Part shown: positions 9,224 through 18,420 of the stretch, one piece after another | Position numbering within the stretch: the stretch's first letter is position 1 | Layout: every line of letters starts with the position of its first letter | NCBI GenBank assembly: GCA_009746045.1 | Contig: RPFO01000206.1 | Span: 1-24,747 of the forward strand | Direction: 5' to 3' | DNA from: Mesostigma viride | Lineage: Eukaryota > Streptophyta > Mesostigmatophyceae > Mesostigmatales > Mesostigmataceae | Length of the DNA: 24,747 bases | Notes under the pieces: model-generated | What the model saw: the letters and a program-made list of their open reading frames with translations, nothing else | Told to the model about the DNA's origin: nothing | Databases searched by the model: none | Translations under genes and position numbers: made by a program

Positions 9224-10758
9224 GTTACCGAACAAGTCGGCAAGATGATCGAAGTTGTCAGGCAGCTCGGGAACGCCATGAACGCCGAGGACACAGCCCA
9301 AGCCAAGGCAACGTGGGGCTCAGCGCTGGGGGATGTGCACCGGGCCTACCAGGCATATGGACCCGTCAAGAGAGGGAAGGGCGTGTCTCTCCCAACTCCT
9401 CTGTACGGCAAGATCTGGGCGATTGTGAAGCCCTTTTGGCAGAAAGGAGAGCAAGCCAAGGCCGAAGGGGACGGCGCAGGCGACAAGGCAGGAGGGGCTG
9501 AAGAGACGGACAAGTGGGGGCCGGACCAGAAGAACTTCATGCAGCGCTGGCTGTTCTGGTGTGAGGACCCTTTGAAGCCCGCTGTCGACGGCAAGCCGGC
9601 GATCGCACAGGATATCGCGGCTCGGCAAGACTTCCTTGACACGCGCCCTAAAGACAAGGCGCACGAACTGTCCATTTTCACCGCGCATCGGGAACTTGCG
9701 AGTTTCCAGTACTTCGACAGCCTGATCCAAGCGCCGATCATGTCCTGTGAGGCCCCTCCCAGCAACCTGATAAAAATAATGGAAGTCGCCAAGAATTTGA
9801 TAGAGGCGGCAAAGCAATTCGCCCACATCAAGTTCCTGGAGAACCCCGAGCTGATGGCCGCTTGCAAACAACTAAACGGGACTTTCGACCCCGTATTGGT
9901 GAGGGAGCACGTGTTTGGCGTGAAGCTGAAGGGCACCGTCGCCACGGACCTCGACAAGTTCATCGCCGACTGCCGCCTGACCAGAGACTTTTGGCGGGTG
10001 ATCGTCACGGCCACGAGGGCGATCATTCTCACGCTGAGGGACCTTCCGCCGGCTAAAAGGAAAGTGGTCGACCAGAAGGACTGGAAGTTCCCGAGAGGGC
10101 TGCTCGCTTCCCACCCCCGTCATTTGTATGACGATTTGGGGGTGAAGACCAAACATCTGCTGGGTGTGCCACAGCAGGAGGCGGCGGCGGAGGAGGAGGT
10201 GCAGGCGGCGGCTAAGGAGGAGGGGACTGCCAAGGCCAAGAGGGGGTGGTGGGACAGGCTGGAAGCCTTCACCTATTGGGACGGGGTGAAGATGGGACCC
10301 GACTGGATCGCATACAGGACAATGACATGGAAGGAAAACGAAAAAAGAAAGGATCTGGTGGTGACGAAGGTGGTGGACGAGTTGTACACGGGGTCTGAAG
10401 ACCTTCCTGGGAAGCTGAAGGACCAGGCGTTTGCTGTGCTGGACCTGACAGCTGACAGCAACGAGAAGTGGAGGAACCTGCGCGAGTGGGATCAAGACTG
10501 TATTCCGGTCGACAGCCAGATACCCTTACCCTCCTCCCGTTTGAGGTATGCCGCGTGGGATGTGGTTGACCAGATCACCAAGGCCCTGTTGAAGGGACCC
10601 TCCAGAGTTCTGCTGGTGTTCGGGTTACCCGCCCATATCCGCCGGTGGAAGCGCCTGGTCCGACTTATCAAATATCGGCTTCTTGAAGATGGGTGGCAAG
10701 ACGTCGACATGGACTTTGCCGTGGTCGTGGACGACGAAGACGACGGGGATCATCATTC

Positions 10759-10799
<41 letters not shown>

Positions 10800-10876
10800 G
10801 CTCGGAGAAGGAAGAGGGGAGAGGAAGAGGGAGGAGGAAGAGGGGAGGAGGAAGAGGGGGAGGAGGATATTGCTGA
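9224..10876 (+). CDS. Large multi-exon gene, exon 6 (about 550 codons)
   Basis: Long open exon starting in phase 0 after GGGATGCAG. It encodes a largely globular protein of unknown family, with many aromatic residues (for example WCEDPLKP and TYWDGVKMGPDW). An Ala/Glu-rich linker lies near 10190-10240. Near the end come RVLLVFGLPAHIRRW and then an all-Asp run from a (GAT)n repeat, followed by Arg/Gly-rich low complexity and a TGA at 10874. The run-out into purine-rich DNA makes this stop suspect: the next frame continues as Glu/Gly-rich sequence without a stop to 11048, and a third frame from 11014 leads into the next exon. So the gene may continue to 12656 with length errors in the repeat, or may truly end here. 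No signal peptide or membrane segments are visible. Confidence 0.65.
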
Positions 10877-11013
10877 GGGGCACCCGCCCGGGGTGGGTGG
10901 GGGGCAGGCGGAGGGGGAGAAAGGGGATGGGGATGGGGAGGAGGGAGGAGGGGGGAGGGGGAGAGGGACGGGGGAGGAGATGGAAGGGGAGGGAAAAAGC
11001 GCAGTCGGGATGA
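10760..11013 (+). repeat. (GAT)n run and purine-rich low-complexity stretch
   Basis: About 13 GAT triplets (10760-10799) encode poly-Asp. Then about 200 bp of almost pure G/A (GGAGGA and GGGGAGA units), broken near 10870-10910, follows. Reading frames change within it: frame of exon 6 to 10876, another to 11048, a third open from 11014. Such tracts are prone to polymerase slippage and to sequencing indels. Confidence 0.85.
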
Positions 11014-12656
11014 TGGAGGCTCGCGGGAGGAGACAATGGGGGGGATGAAGACAAAAGGGGGGGAGGTAAGCGCCAGCGTGCTGGTGAAGGAGACTCGAGG
11101 CCTGTCGTTGGAAACGCCGGCGGGCGTATCTGTGATGAGGAGGGGGATCGCCAGCGGGAGGGAGGCTCGCGGCCTGTTACTGGAAACGCCGGCGGGCGTA
11201 TCTGTGATGAGGAGGGGGATCGCCAGCAGGAAGGAGGCTCGCGGCCTGTTACTGGAAACGCCGGCGGGCGTATCTGTGATGAGGATGGGGATCGCCAGCA
11301 GGAAGCAGGCTCGCGGCCTGTTACTGGTAGCGCCGGCGGGCGTTCCCGATTTACGGGAGGCGGTCGTGTCCGACAGATGGGAATGAGGCCTCGTCAGGAT
11401 TCATGGGGACCCCCGGTTGAGGGGACCCCCGCCCTCGCCTCGGTTTCTTTGGGTCTGGGTGACGATCCCGTACCGTCGTCAGGAAGGACGGTTGTGATGA
11501 CTTTGCCCCCCCGCTCGACGGGGATGGAGCAATGCCCGAACACGATACTGCTGAATGAGGATGACGATCCGGAGCCGTCGGCTGACACGGATTTTGTTGC
11601 GAGCACCCCACTGCAGAAGAGGGTATTGGAGGCTCGTAACGTGGAGGGTCCGCCGAAAGTCTCAGGTGGAGGGCCGGCGTTTGCCGGATTGATGCGCCCG
11701 ACTGAGGTGGTCGATGTTGAGGCGCCGCCAGGGACATCGGCCGGACACTATACCGCATTGATGGAGCCCTTCGATCGACCAAGGATGCCCTTCCACGCTC
11801 CAACGGTACATTCGGCCGGTAAATTTCATTTTCAATAAACGAGTTTAATAAGTACCTTAATATATATTTCTACATAAGTTTTTTTGCATCAGTCCATGGC
11901 TTCATTGATTTCTCACACGACCCTTCCGTATTCATGTTAATTGGCATGTGCTTACGTGCAGGGAAAGGCGAAGAAGAAACTCCAGTTCGGTTTCCCCGTG
12001 GATCCGCGTCTGGGACTGTGTCCAGAGAGGCCGGCCGTGTTGTTGGCCAGGCCGCGGTCGGCGAACCAGTTGCACAACCGGGGGCGGGAGGGGACGAGCT
12101 CCCACCCAACGCACCAACTCACGCACCAGCCTTACCGTGCGGTCAGCCAGAAAAAACGTACGAAGAGTTGATGGCAGAGGCGGCGGCTGCGCAGGGGCAG
12201 AAGGCAAAACGTCGGGGAGGGGGCAGGCGAGGGGCGGGGCAGGAGACGGAGGGTGCCGACGAACCTGCACAGCCGCAGAAGGGTGGTGGTCAGGGCAGAG
12301 ATGCGACGGCCGAAAACCGAATCAGGGACGTTCGGCCGGACGTCCGGATGCGCTTTATGGATGGCGCGAAACTGAGTCGCGGAGGTTGGAGTTCGAAATG
12401 GGTAGACGAGGTGTGCATAAACTGGGAGCACAAGTACCCCAAGAAGGAAGATTTTCCGCTCTTTGGCACCCTCCTGGGCAAAGAGAGGGAGAAGGTGGTG
12501 TTCAGATGGTTTGATGAAGGGCACGACCTCGGTTGGAGTAATGAGTGCGAGCAAAAGTTTCGTTTCCCTCTGAAGTTCGCTAGAGAACATGTTACTCTCC
12601 TGAAGGAAGGCGCCAGCTGGGACAACATTCCTTCATATCGACCTGGCAAGCGATGA
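11014..12656 (+). CDS. Last two exons of the large gene or a separate downstream gene
   Basis: The frame is open from 11014 to the donor GTAAAT at 11819. Intron 11819-11961 ends in CTTACGTGCAG, and the exon 11962-12656 ends in TGA. The splice is phase 1 (G plus GG), and joining keeps the frame open, which strongly supports this intron. The first exon encodes a disordered Gly/Arg/Asp-rich region with four 24-residue repeats (about 11100-11345, containing GNAGGRICDEEGDRQ), then a Pro/Ser-rich linker. An in-frame ATG at 11377 also follows a CAG. The last exon has an Ala/Gly/Gln-rich linker and a C-terminal globular domain with many aromatic residues (FRWFDEGHDLGW). I do not recognise it. It is probably the C-terminus of the gene begun at 5647, but it could be a separate gene starting at 11377. 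Confidence 0.55.
11111..11345 (+). repeat. 72-bp in-frame tandem repeat containing the reversed motif
   Basis: Copies start at 11111, 11183, 11255 and 11327 (spacing exactly 72), the last one partial and diverged. Each contains GAAACGCCGGCGGGCGTATC, the reverse complement of the motif found in spacers and introns on this strand. Because 72 is a multiple of three, the repeat is read as a 24-residue protein repeat. Two frames are open: one gives GNAGGRICDEEGD and the other ETPAGVSVMRRG. The first joins the downstream exon. Confidence 0.9.
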
Positions 12657-13402
12657 TGGGCGAGGACTTTGCACGAAATCGCGTTTTGCACGTAATTGCC
12701 CACCGCAACGTGGAGAAATGCAGATGTACATAGTAGTTGGATCAGTTACCGTGACTTTGGGCAGTTTAGTAGTTGGGGTGACGTGTCCAATGTATATATG
12801 GTGGGGCGCGTCCAAGGGGGTCCACGCTGATTGAGCACTTGCATGTGTTCTTTCAACATATTCGGACATGTATGAAATGAATAAATTGTTTGGACGATTG
12901 CAAATTGATTGATTGAAGAATGAGATACCATTAATAATTGAAAAATGTAAAACCTCATTGTGAATTTGTACTTCAAACTTTCACATGCATGCCCCAAATT
13001 GTGCATTTGTGCAGGTTTTAATTATGAGAAGTAGCATTTCTCTACAAATATTGAGAAATTTAGGGGCACTTGGGGTTGTTGGCCATGTTCATTCATGATA
13101 AAATGGACTTTTTATGCTGTAAAATCATATTCCACTAGTCCAAAACGCTGCTTTCATGACGTCAAAAGTACCAGCAATGGCCCTAGGTTGGAGCAGTAGA
13201 TGTTGGGGACGCCCCGTTGGGGAGTCACGGAGCACCGAAGTGCTTTTAATCCCTGTGGCACAACAAAGGCATGCCACAGCAGTGCATGGTCAGCCCATCC
13301 ATCCATCCTTTTGCAGATCGCGTTTTCCGCGGACCGGCACTGAACGCAAATGGTTTTCACCTTTGCGCCGTGCCAAATCAGAATCCATCCATCCATCCAT
13401 CG
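12657..13402. other. 3' flank and intergenic region, no gene seen
   Basis: After the TGA the sequence turns AT-rich. AATAAA at 12880-12885 is the first good polyadenylation signal, 224 bp after the stop. From about 13140 GC rises. Two (CCAT)n runs lie near 13297 and 13385, and short hairpins such as GGAGCACCGAAGTGCT are present near 13228, but nothing folds as a tRNA. Short frames on both strands lack protein-like composition. Confidence 0.6.
12880..12885 (+). promoter_or_regulatory. Polyadenylation signal AATAAA
   Basis: First AATAAA downstream of the TGA at 12654-12656, in an AT-rich stretch. A reasonable 3' end for the large gene, giving a 3' UTR of about 240-260 bases. Confidence 0.45.
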
Positions 13403-13496
13403 TACGAAAAATATGCCGAGCTATGCATGGCTGCCGAGAATGCTCATAACTTTCGACTCAGGCCATGAAATTTAGTCGGGTTTGTTCCATTCGACT

Positions 13497-13511
13497 CGTC
13501 TTCTGATGACG
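13497..13511 (+). other. Hairpin in LINE A 5' UTR
   Basis: CGTC...GACG stem in the 5' UTR, followed by ACATTCTGGTATAATTTCC. The same position in copy 2 (19278-19292) has the same stem, and LINE B (14425-14439) has a longer CGTCTT/AAGACG stem followed by a similar ACATGCTGATATAATTTTCC. Conservation between two families whose ORF1 starts differ suggests a functional 5' UTR element. Confidence 0.5.
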
Positions 13512-13679
13512 AACATTCTGGTATAATTTCCTTTCTGCAGCTATCGCCCCCGATTTCGTCCGTTCTCGACCTCGGCCTGCCCAGCAGATATCGCCATTTT
13601 CGACTCGATATGGCGGCATTCCCCTCGTGAATAGCACGCCTGCGCCCCCGCCCCAGCATTCGACATATTCCCCGTAGCT

Positions 13680-14326
13680 ATGGAGGCCACAACAACACCT
13701 GCCGCCCCAGAAACCCGCTCGCTGGACGACGTTCTTGCCGCAGCCAGCCCTTTCGCCGGCATCGCTCCCGCCGCTCCCAAGAAGCCGTGTGCGTACCACA
13801 GAAGTCACTTCCATGGCCGCCGAGGCTACCCCCACGCCTGCCAACCCACCGCCTTCACCGTCTGCTTTAACCAAATATACATGCAAGCCTCGGACTGACC
13901 CGCCTGCAACCGCCCGACCTTGCGGCATTTTTCACCATGCCGCTCGCCGACGTGCAAAAAATCCTCAAATTTCGATACGAAGCCGAAGACATCATCCGCC
14001 ATCCCAACACCGGCGCGGCTGTGCCTGACGGCCCCGCGCGGAGTGGCTGAAATGGGAAGACGACCAGCAACGCACCTCCTGCCTCTTAACATGCTGCCCT
14101 GAACTCTGCAAACCGCTGGTGACCATCGCTAAGGCATCCGACACCGCGGCTGACGCCGACACCCCTGCCGGCACAGCCGACCCCACTGAGCTGCTGCGTG
14201 GCATGCAGCAGTCGCTCACCTCTGAGCTCAAGTCTGTGTGCACACGGTGCGCTCAAGTCTATGGCTGCTACCTCTGCTGCCACCAAAGCCACATTGCTGG
14301 AATTAAAGGCGGCCATGGCCAATTAG
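13680..14326 (+). pseudogene. LINE A ORF1 N-terminal part, frame-broken
   Basis: Begins MEATTTPAAPETRSLDDVLA, identical to the start of copy 2 at 21242. ORF1 proteins of L1-type LINEs bind RNA in the retrotransposition particle. Relative to copy 2 (GCCGCGTACC) there are four extra bases near 13787, which shift the frame, and further shifts follow. Recognisable pieces occur in other frames: KFRYEAEDIIRHPNTGAAV near 13968-14020 and a helical stretch near 14160-14240. A stop closes the first frame at 13896. It is not functional. Confidence 0.75.
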
Positions 14327-14481
14327 CCGCTACTCAGCCACGAGCCACGAGGTAGCCATGGCTGTCGGAGCTCATAACTTTCACGTTTGAGCGCCGAATT
14401 CAGCTGTGAATATCACAATCGCTTCGTCTTTCTAAGACGCACATGCTGATATAATTTTCCGACGCTATTACGCAATATACG

Positions 14482-15861
14482 ATGAGCAAACGCCTCTCGA
14501 CGCAACGCAGCCTGGCGGCTGCGCTTAGCAATGAAAATACGTCTGCAGCCCCGGCTGCAGCTTCGCCAACCGGCCCAGATGGCAACGGTGACACTAGTAG
14601 CGCACTGGTGCTCGCCCAGCCTCCCGGGCTCGCCTCGCCATCAGCATCGCCTGAACCTAAGCGCAGTCGCTCTGCTGAGCCGCCCTGGGAAGAGCGCTCC
14701 TTTGACATCAACAGCCCCGGCTTCTGGCAACGCAGCGCCGGTTGGTTCATGGAAGACTTGTTTTTCGGCTCGCACGCCTCGCTTCTAGCCCTGTGCGTGC
14801 ACCTCACGTCCCACAACCGTGGACGCTGGCCTGGTGATGGCCGGCTTGTCGACCCCGCCGAGGCTCTCCCAATCATCCACCGCATGAGTCGCCCCAAGCT
14901 CCAACGCTTCGCCCTCTGCTCCCTTGTTGGACGCTCCGAATCCGAGATCTGGGCTCCCAAACCGCCCCCCTTCCCCTCCGAAGCCTCCATCCGCACCCTC
15001 CTCAAGGAAGCTTTCGAGCAGCACGTGACCCCTCTTGCCGCAGATGTGGCGGCACTTGGCGGCACGCTAGCTGGCTGCTGAGCTTCCCACCATCCCCACC
15101 GCCACCGCCATGCACCCTCCTCGCCTCCACCCCCCCCCCCTCCACCGACTCCATCACCGCCCAGCTCCGTGACATCGACCAGCGCCTCAAGGATAATGCA
15201 ATCGCTATCGAGGTCTTGCAGAACACAGCAGGCCTCACCGCCCAGGCAGTGAAGGACATTGCCGCCAAGCCAGCCCCGGCTGGCCTGGCCGGCGATGCTC
15301 CTCCCATCACGACCTGGGCGGACATGCTTAAGCAACATACCACCTCCACCACCTCCGCCGTCGCAGCCCAGCTCCAGCGGCAGACGCTTGACCTCCGCGA
15401 GGAGGCCGAGCTCGCCCAAGCGCAGCCTCAACGTCATTGTCAAGAATCTCAAGATGGAGGAAGGTGAGAATTCCGAGAAGCTTGCGCGTGCTTTTGAGAG
15501 AGAAATCCTTGATCGCATGGGCCTTACTGGTGAGATCGAGCTGGCCGCCCACCGCCTTCCCCGCGCGCGGGGTAAGGCCGGGCCGCCCCCGCTCCTTCTC
15601 ACCTTTAAGACCCCGGCGGACAAGATTTCTTTTCTCAGACGCCGCAAGCGGCTCGAGAAGACTCTCTTCACCCTTGACGACGACTTGACCCTGGCACAGC
15701 AACAACGGCGACGGGAGCTATGGCCGACCTACCTCCAGCTCCGGCAGACCAAGGCGGGCCAGCCGGTGTACTGGAAGGGGGCGGCCATCTACGTCGGCCA
15801 CAAGCCCTGGCAAGCGACCCCCTCGACCACCGCGGCCCCAGCAACCCCAGCCCCCGCCTAG
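14482..15861 (+). pseudogene. LINE B ORF1 (L1-type RNA-binding protein), frameshifted
   Basis: The N-terminal 199 codons are intact from ATG 14482 to TGA 15079: an Ala/Ser/Pro-rich start with KRSRS, then a globular part (FWQRSAGWFMEDLFFG). A coiled-coil-like segment (ITAQLRDIDQRLKDNAIAI) follows in another frame from about 15140 to 15415; a C-run of about 13 near 15133 is the likely slip site. From about 15420 a third frame holds the RRM-like and C-terminal domains: SLNVIVKNL, HRLPRARGKAGPP, TLDDDLTLAQQQRRRELWP and a final YVGHKPW. The block hydrophobic-x-(D/N)(D/E)DLT followed by RRELWP is typical of ORF1 in L1-clade LINEs. At least two frame changes make this copy non-coding as it stands. 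Confidence 0.8.
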
Positions 15862-16301
15862 GGGAATACAGCAGTAGTGTAGAATAGTTAGACAGTGGCC
15901 TTGTACATGCCCGCCTACTACAGGCACTATACCAGCTGAGGCCTAGCCTTTTTACTCATGTACCTGTGTGCCTATGATGAGCCACACCCCAGACGATGCC
16001 TAGTTTTTATTTAGTAATGCTGTGCCCATGCAGAGAGCTGCTCTCTGCTGAGATGCCACGCTCTAGTTTTTGTATAGCCATGATGATCTTCCCCCTCACA
16101 GGCATGCTCCCCCCTTACCCGGGCATAGCGTGATAGACCATGAGGGTGCGGGTGCCCTGGTGCACCTAGAGCAGGGGTAGCTTACATTCCCACCCTTGCA
16201 TGAAGTAGCCTAGAATGTATTAAAAGCCATATGCCCCTTCTCAGGGCTATGTGCTACATCTACTCCCAACGGAGTGATGTTGATAATTAATTAATTAATT
16301 A
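15862..16301 (+). other. LINE B 3' UTR and TTAA-repeat tail
   Basis: About 420 bp after the ORF1 stop, with TAGTTTTTAT and TAGTTTTTGTATAGCC blocks, ending GTGCTACATCTACTCCCAAC then GGAGTGATGTTGATAATTAA and further TTAA units. The reverse complement of most of it occurs at 18437-18880. The related fragment at 16314-16467 has the same last ~40 bases but a TTTAA-repeat tail. Confidence 0.75.
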
Positions 16302-16313
16302 ATGGCCAATTAG

Positions 16314-16467
16314 GAGGCGTTTTGATGAGTAGTGTAGTTAGGATTTTCTAGATAGAATTAGGATCGTTCGATCACGCGGCTTCCTCCACCCCATCCATCA
16401 TGAAATATGTGCTACATGACCTCCCCACGGAGGCATGTTATAATTTAATTTAATTTAATTTAATTTA
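16314..16467 (+). mobile_element. 5'-truncated LINE B-like 3' end with TTTAA-repeat tail
   Basis: A 154-bp fragment flanked by ATGGCCAATTAG (16302-16313) and ATGGCCAATTG (16468-16478). Its end, ATGTGCTACATGACCTCCCC then ACGGAGGCATGTTATAATTT, aligns with the LINE B 3' end. The tail unit is TTTAA rather than TTAA, so it is a related subfamily. This is a second insertion at the same target. Confidence 0.7.
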
Positions 16468-16501
16468 ATGGCCAATTGAATTATAACATAACTCCGTTGG
16501 G
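16424..16501. repeat. Inverted repeat from two opposed LINE 3' ends
   Basis: The left arm CCCACGGAGGCATGTTATAA (from 16424) pairs with the right arm TTATAACATAACTCCGTTGG (to 16500), with the TTTAA tail and target copy in the loop. The right arm reads as a minus-strand LINE B-type 3' end of only ~24 bp, followed by CAATTAGG, which again resembles the target. Confidence 0.65.
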
Positions 16502-16552
16502 CAATTAGGCGCGAAAATTTGCCGAGCTATATTAAGGGGACGGGACATATCG

Positions 16553-16576
16553 GAATTTTTTGGCGCCAAAAAATTC
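16553..16576. repeat. Perfect 24-bp palindrome next to the left TIR
   Basis: GAATTTTTT, GGCGCC, AAAAAATTC reads the same on both strands, two bases inside the left TIR. No matching palindrome is seen beside the right TIR. It may be a subterminal transposase-binding site or a cruciform-forming site. Confidence 0.9.
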
Positions 16577-18420
16577 GCGCCGGTACCCACGAACCGTGAA
16601 ATTGTGGTGCACAATGCGCCCACCTCGTGCGGAGGTGGCCATGGCGACGTGCGTTTCGTAAAAATTTGCCTAATCGGCCAGGCGACAAGCAAAAAATGTA
16701 CGCCGGTGGTTTTAAACGATGTACTAGTATGATGTTTCATAGCCAGATATGCACAATTTGAAAAGTCGGTGCCTTTCTTAATCCAGATTTGCACGGGGGT
16801 CTAATCCGAAAATCTGGCCGCATATATTAATTTAGAATGCGTGCCTGCGACGGTAGAATTTAAGATTTGTGGGTTATATTGATGCAGGAAGAAGCGTTTA
16901 GTAATGGAAACCGTGAAAACATCCTAAGCGGCTTCGATCTGCGGCCATTTCCCGTCATTTCTGAAATGATATCGTTCAGGCCTGTGCGATCCGCGGTCAA
17001 GCCATCCATGGCTGGCTGGCTGTCTCGCGCGCCTGGGTAGGAAATAAAGCCGGCCGTGGTACGTTCATTTGCCGCATGTCACCGCCCAGTCTGTTTGCGC
17101 TCTAAATGTTCCTGGCATGAAGCTTTGGCGCCGATTCCGGGTGTTCTTGCTATTTTGTTCGCCACTTGTTGCAGTTGCGCTATCTGATTTTCCGCAGGTT
17201 TCAATGTTTTGCCTTATGCTGCGTATGCCATGCTTCTTAAAGCTAGCAAGAGTTTATCGGGCAGTTTTGCGGCGCTGCTACACTTTGTTTTATGGAGTTT
17301 TTCATATGGTTGACATTGTATATTGCGTAGTCAAGGACCCTAGCTGCCTGGGAGCGGCATCAACGTTGCAAGGAGCTGGCGAGCTCATAAACGCTTGTCT
17401 TGGCTCTTCAGCCTGCTGGAAAGCAAGGTGTGAAGTTGTAGGGAAGGTGAGCATGTGTGATATAGTTATCTCCTTCCTATATGTTTTGCTTCCATTAAAC
17501 ATGGCTGGGGCTTCCTAGATGATAAGGATCAGGTGCTTATTATGACAATATTAAAGGATGGCCCTTTTATCCTTTAGCATCATGACTGGGTATTAGCTAT
17601 GAGGTGATTCCCGCAAGTGGTCATGCCTGCTTGCGTAATGATTTAAGAGTCGGTGGATGTCTTCTTCAAGCATCTAGCATTTGCTTTACGTGCTTCTGCC
17701 CAATTTGCAGGGGGCAAGCTTAGGAATGTGCTTATGGTGTCCCTCATGCCACGGTGTACCAAGCATGCAGGGTGGCAGCTATAACATGATGTACTAAGGG
17801 CAAACTAGCTCAGAATGACCTGGGATTTTGTGGCAAGCTTTTTAACATCATAAATGAATTAATTTGACTTGGTTTGGCCCAGTTGGTGGTGGGCTAGGGT
17901 GTAATAGGTCTGGTGTTTGTGCTCATAAGCGGGATTTTCTGTCATTTTTTTTTTGCATGTTTACACTAATAAACATGAGTAAACGTGCTCAGAATGAGCT
18001 CAAACTTTGTGAGAGTGAAATTCCCACCCTAGGCCTAGTATAAATATCATCACTGGAATTTTTGCATGTGTCTACTATTTGATTTATTTTTTTAGGACAA
18101 AAAAAAAACGTGTTTTGGGCTAAACCCTATAAATAGTCTAAACGTGCTTATTTTGTGGTCCTGAGTAGCCAGATTTATTTGCAAGGGTGGGGATTTTAGG
18201 AAAATATGTGGTTTGGTCACTTTTGGTTTGCCCAGTCTCCTAGGAAAAATCGGCCAAAAATAGCGTCTTTTTCTATTTTTAGCTCATAACTGGGTCATGC
18301 TGGGGGGTAGTACCACCCCCAAGTGGCTGGAATTTTTTTTTTTTCACATATTTATGGTTTGGAAGCATAACTGGATTTTTATCCCATGCACAGGTCTGTT
18401 TTCCAGAAAAGTGCACTTTA
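16577..18420. other. Interior of the piggyBac-like element, no gene supported
   Basis: AT-rich, with runs of T (17946, 18331) and A (18102), repeated GCTCATAA-like words and several GGGGTAG/CTACCCC-type short hairpins (near 18305). A 149-codon frame at 17069 is rich in Cys, Leu and Val, but has no recognisable motif and no splice or start context. I treat it as chance. Confidence 0.6.

Larger units (their letters stand above)
13403..14326 (+). mobile_element. LINE A copy 1 (5' part)
   Basis: The 5' end of a non-LTR retrotransposon. The boundary near 13403 is inferred from matching 16511-16532 plus 19210 onward (copy 2). It holds a ~275-bp 5' UTR, an ORF1 start at 13680 and degraded ORF1 sequence. 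It matches copy 2 in pieces at 19210-19436, 21214-21437 and 23687-24110, with ~90% identity by eye. In copy 1 the stretch around 13873 (CCAAATATACATGCAAGCC) is uninterrupted, so it is the empty site of the insertion found in copy 2. The copy ends at ATGGCCAATTAG (14315-14326), where LINE B begins. Confidence 0.75.
14327..16301 (+). mobile_element. LINE B copy 1, complete ORF1-only element
   Basis: About 1.98 kb with a 5' UTR (14327-14481), ORF1 (14482-15861 over several frames), a ~420-bp 3' UTR with no reverse transcriptase, and a TTAA-repeat tail (about 16282-16301). It is flanked by ATGGCCAATTAG on both sides (14315-14326 and 16302-16313), a 12-bp target duplication. The 5' UTR resembles that of LINE A (CATGGCTGTCGGAGCTCATAAC against CATGGCTGCCGAGAATGCTCATAAC). 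Copy 2 at 18437-19198 confirms the ORF1 to 3' UTR junction. The structure is like mammalian HAL1 (ORF1-only L1 relatives), so it would need the machinery of another LINE to move. Confidence 0.8.

Noticed and set aside
2028-12656. Endogenous giant-virus segment, suggested by compact genes, hairpins in spacers and a MYND finger
   Set aside because: No hallmark viral gene (capsid, polymerase, packaging ATPase) is visible, and the large gene has many spliceosomal introns that carry the same motif.
13200-13300. Possible tRNA or small structured RNA near the GGGGACGCCCC stem
   Set aside because: Stems do not form a cloverleaf and no B-box-like GGTTCGAATCC was found.
14400-15671. 423-codon open frame on the minus strand
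   Set aside because: It is antisense to the LINE B ORF1 reading frames, which have clear family motifs; the minus frame is low-complexity Gly/Arg/Ser.
17069-17518. 149-codon frame in the piggyBac-like element as a possible transposase or membrane protein
   Set aside because: No DDD/E pattern, Cys-rich finger or helix pattern of a known transposase; AT-rich surroundings and no sign of splicing or conserved start.
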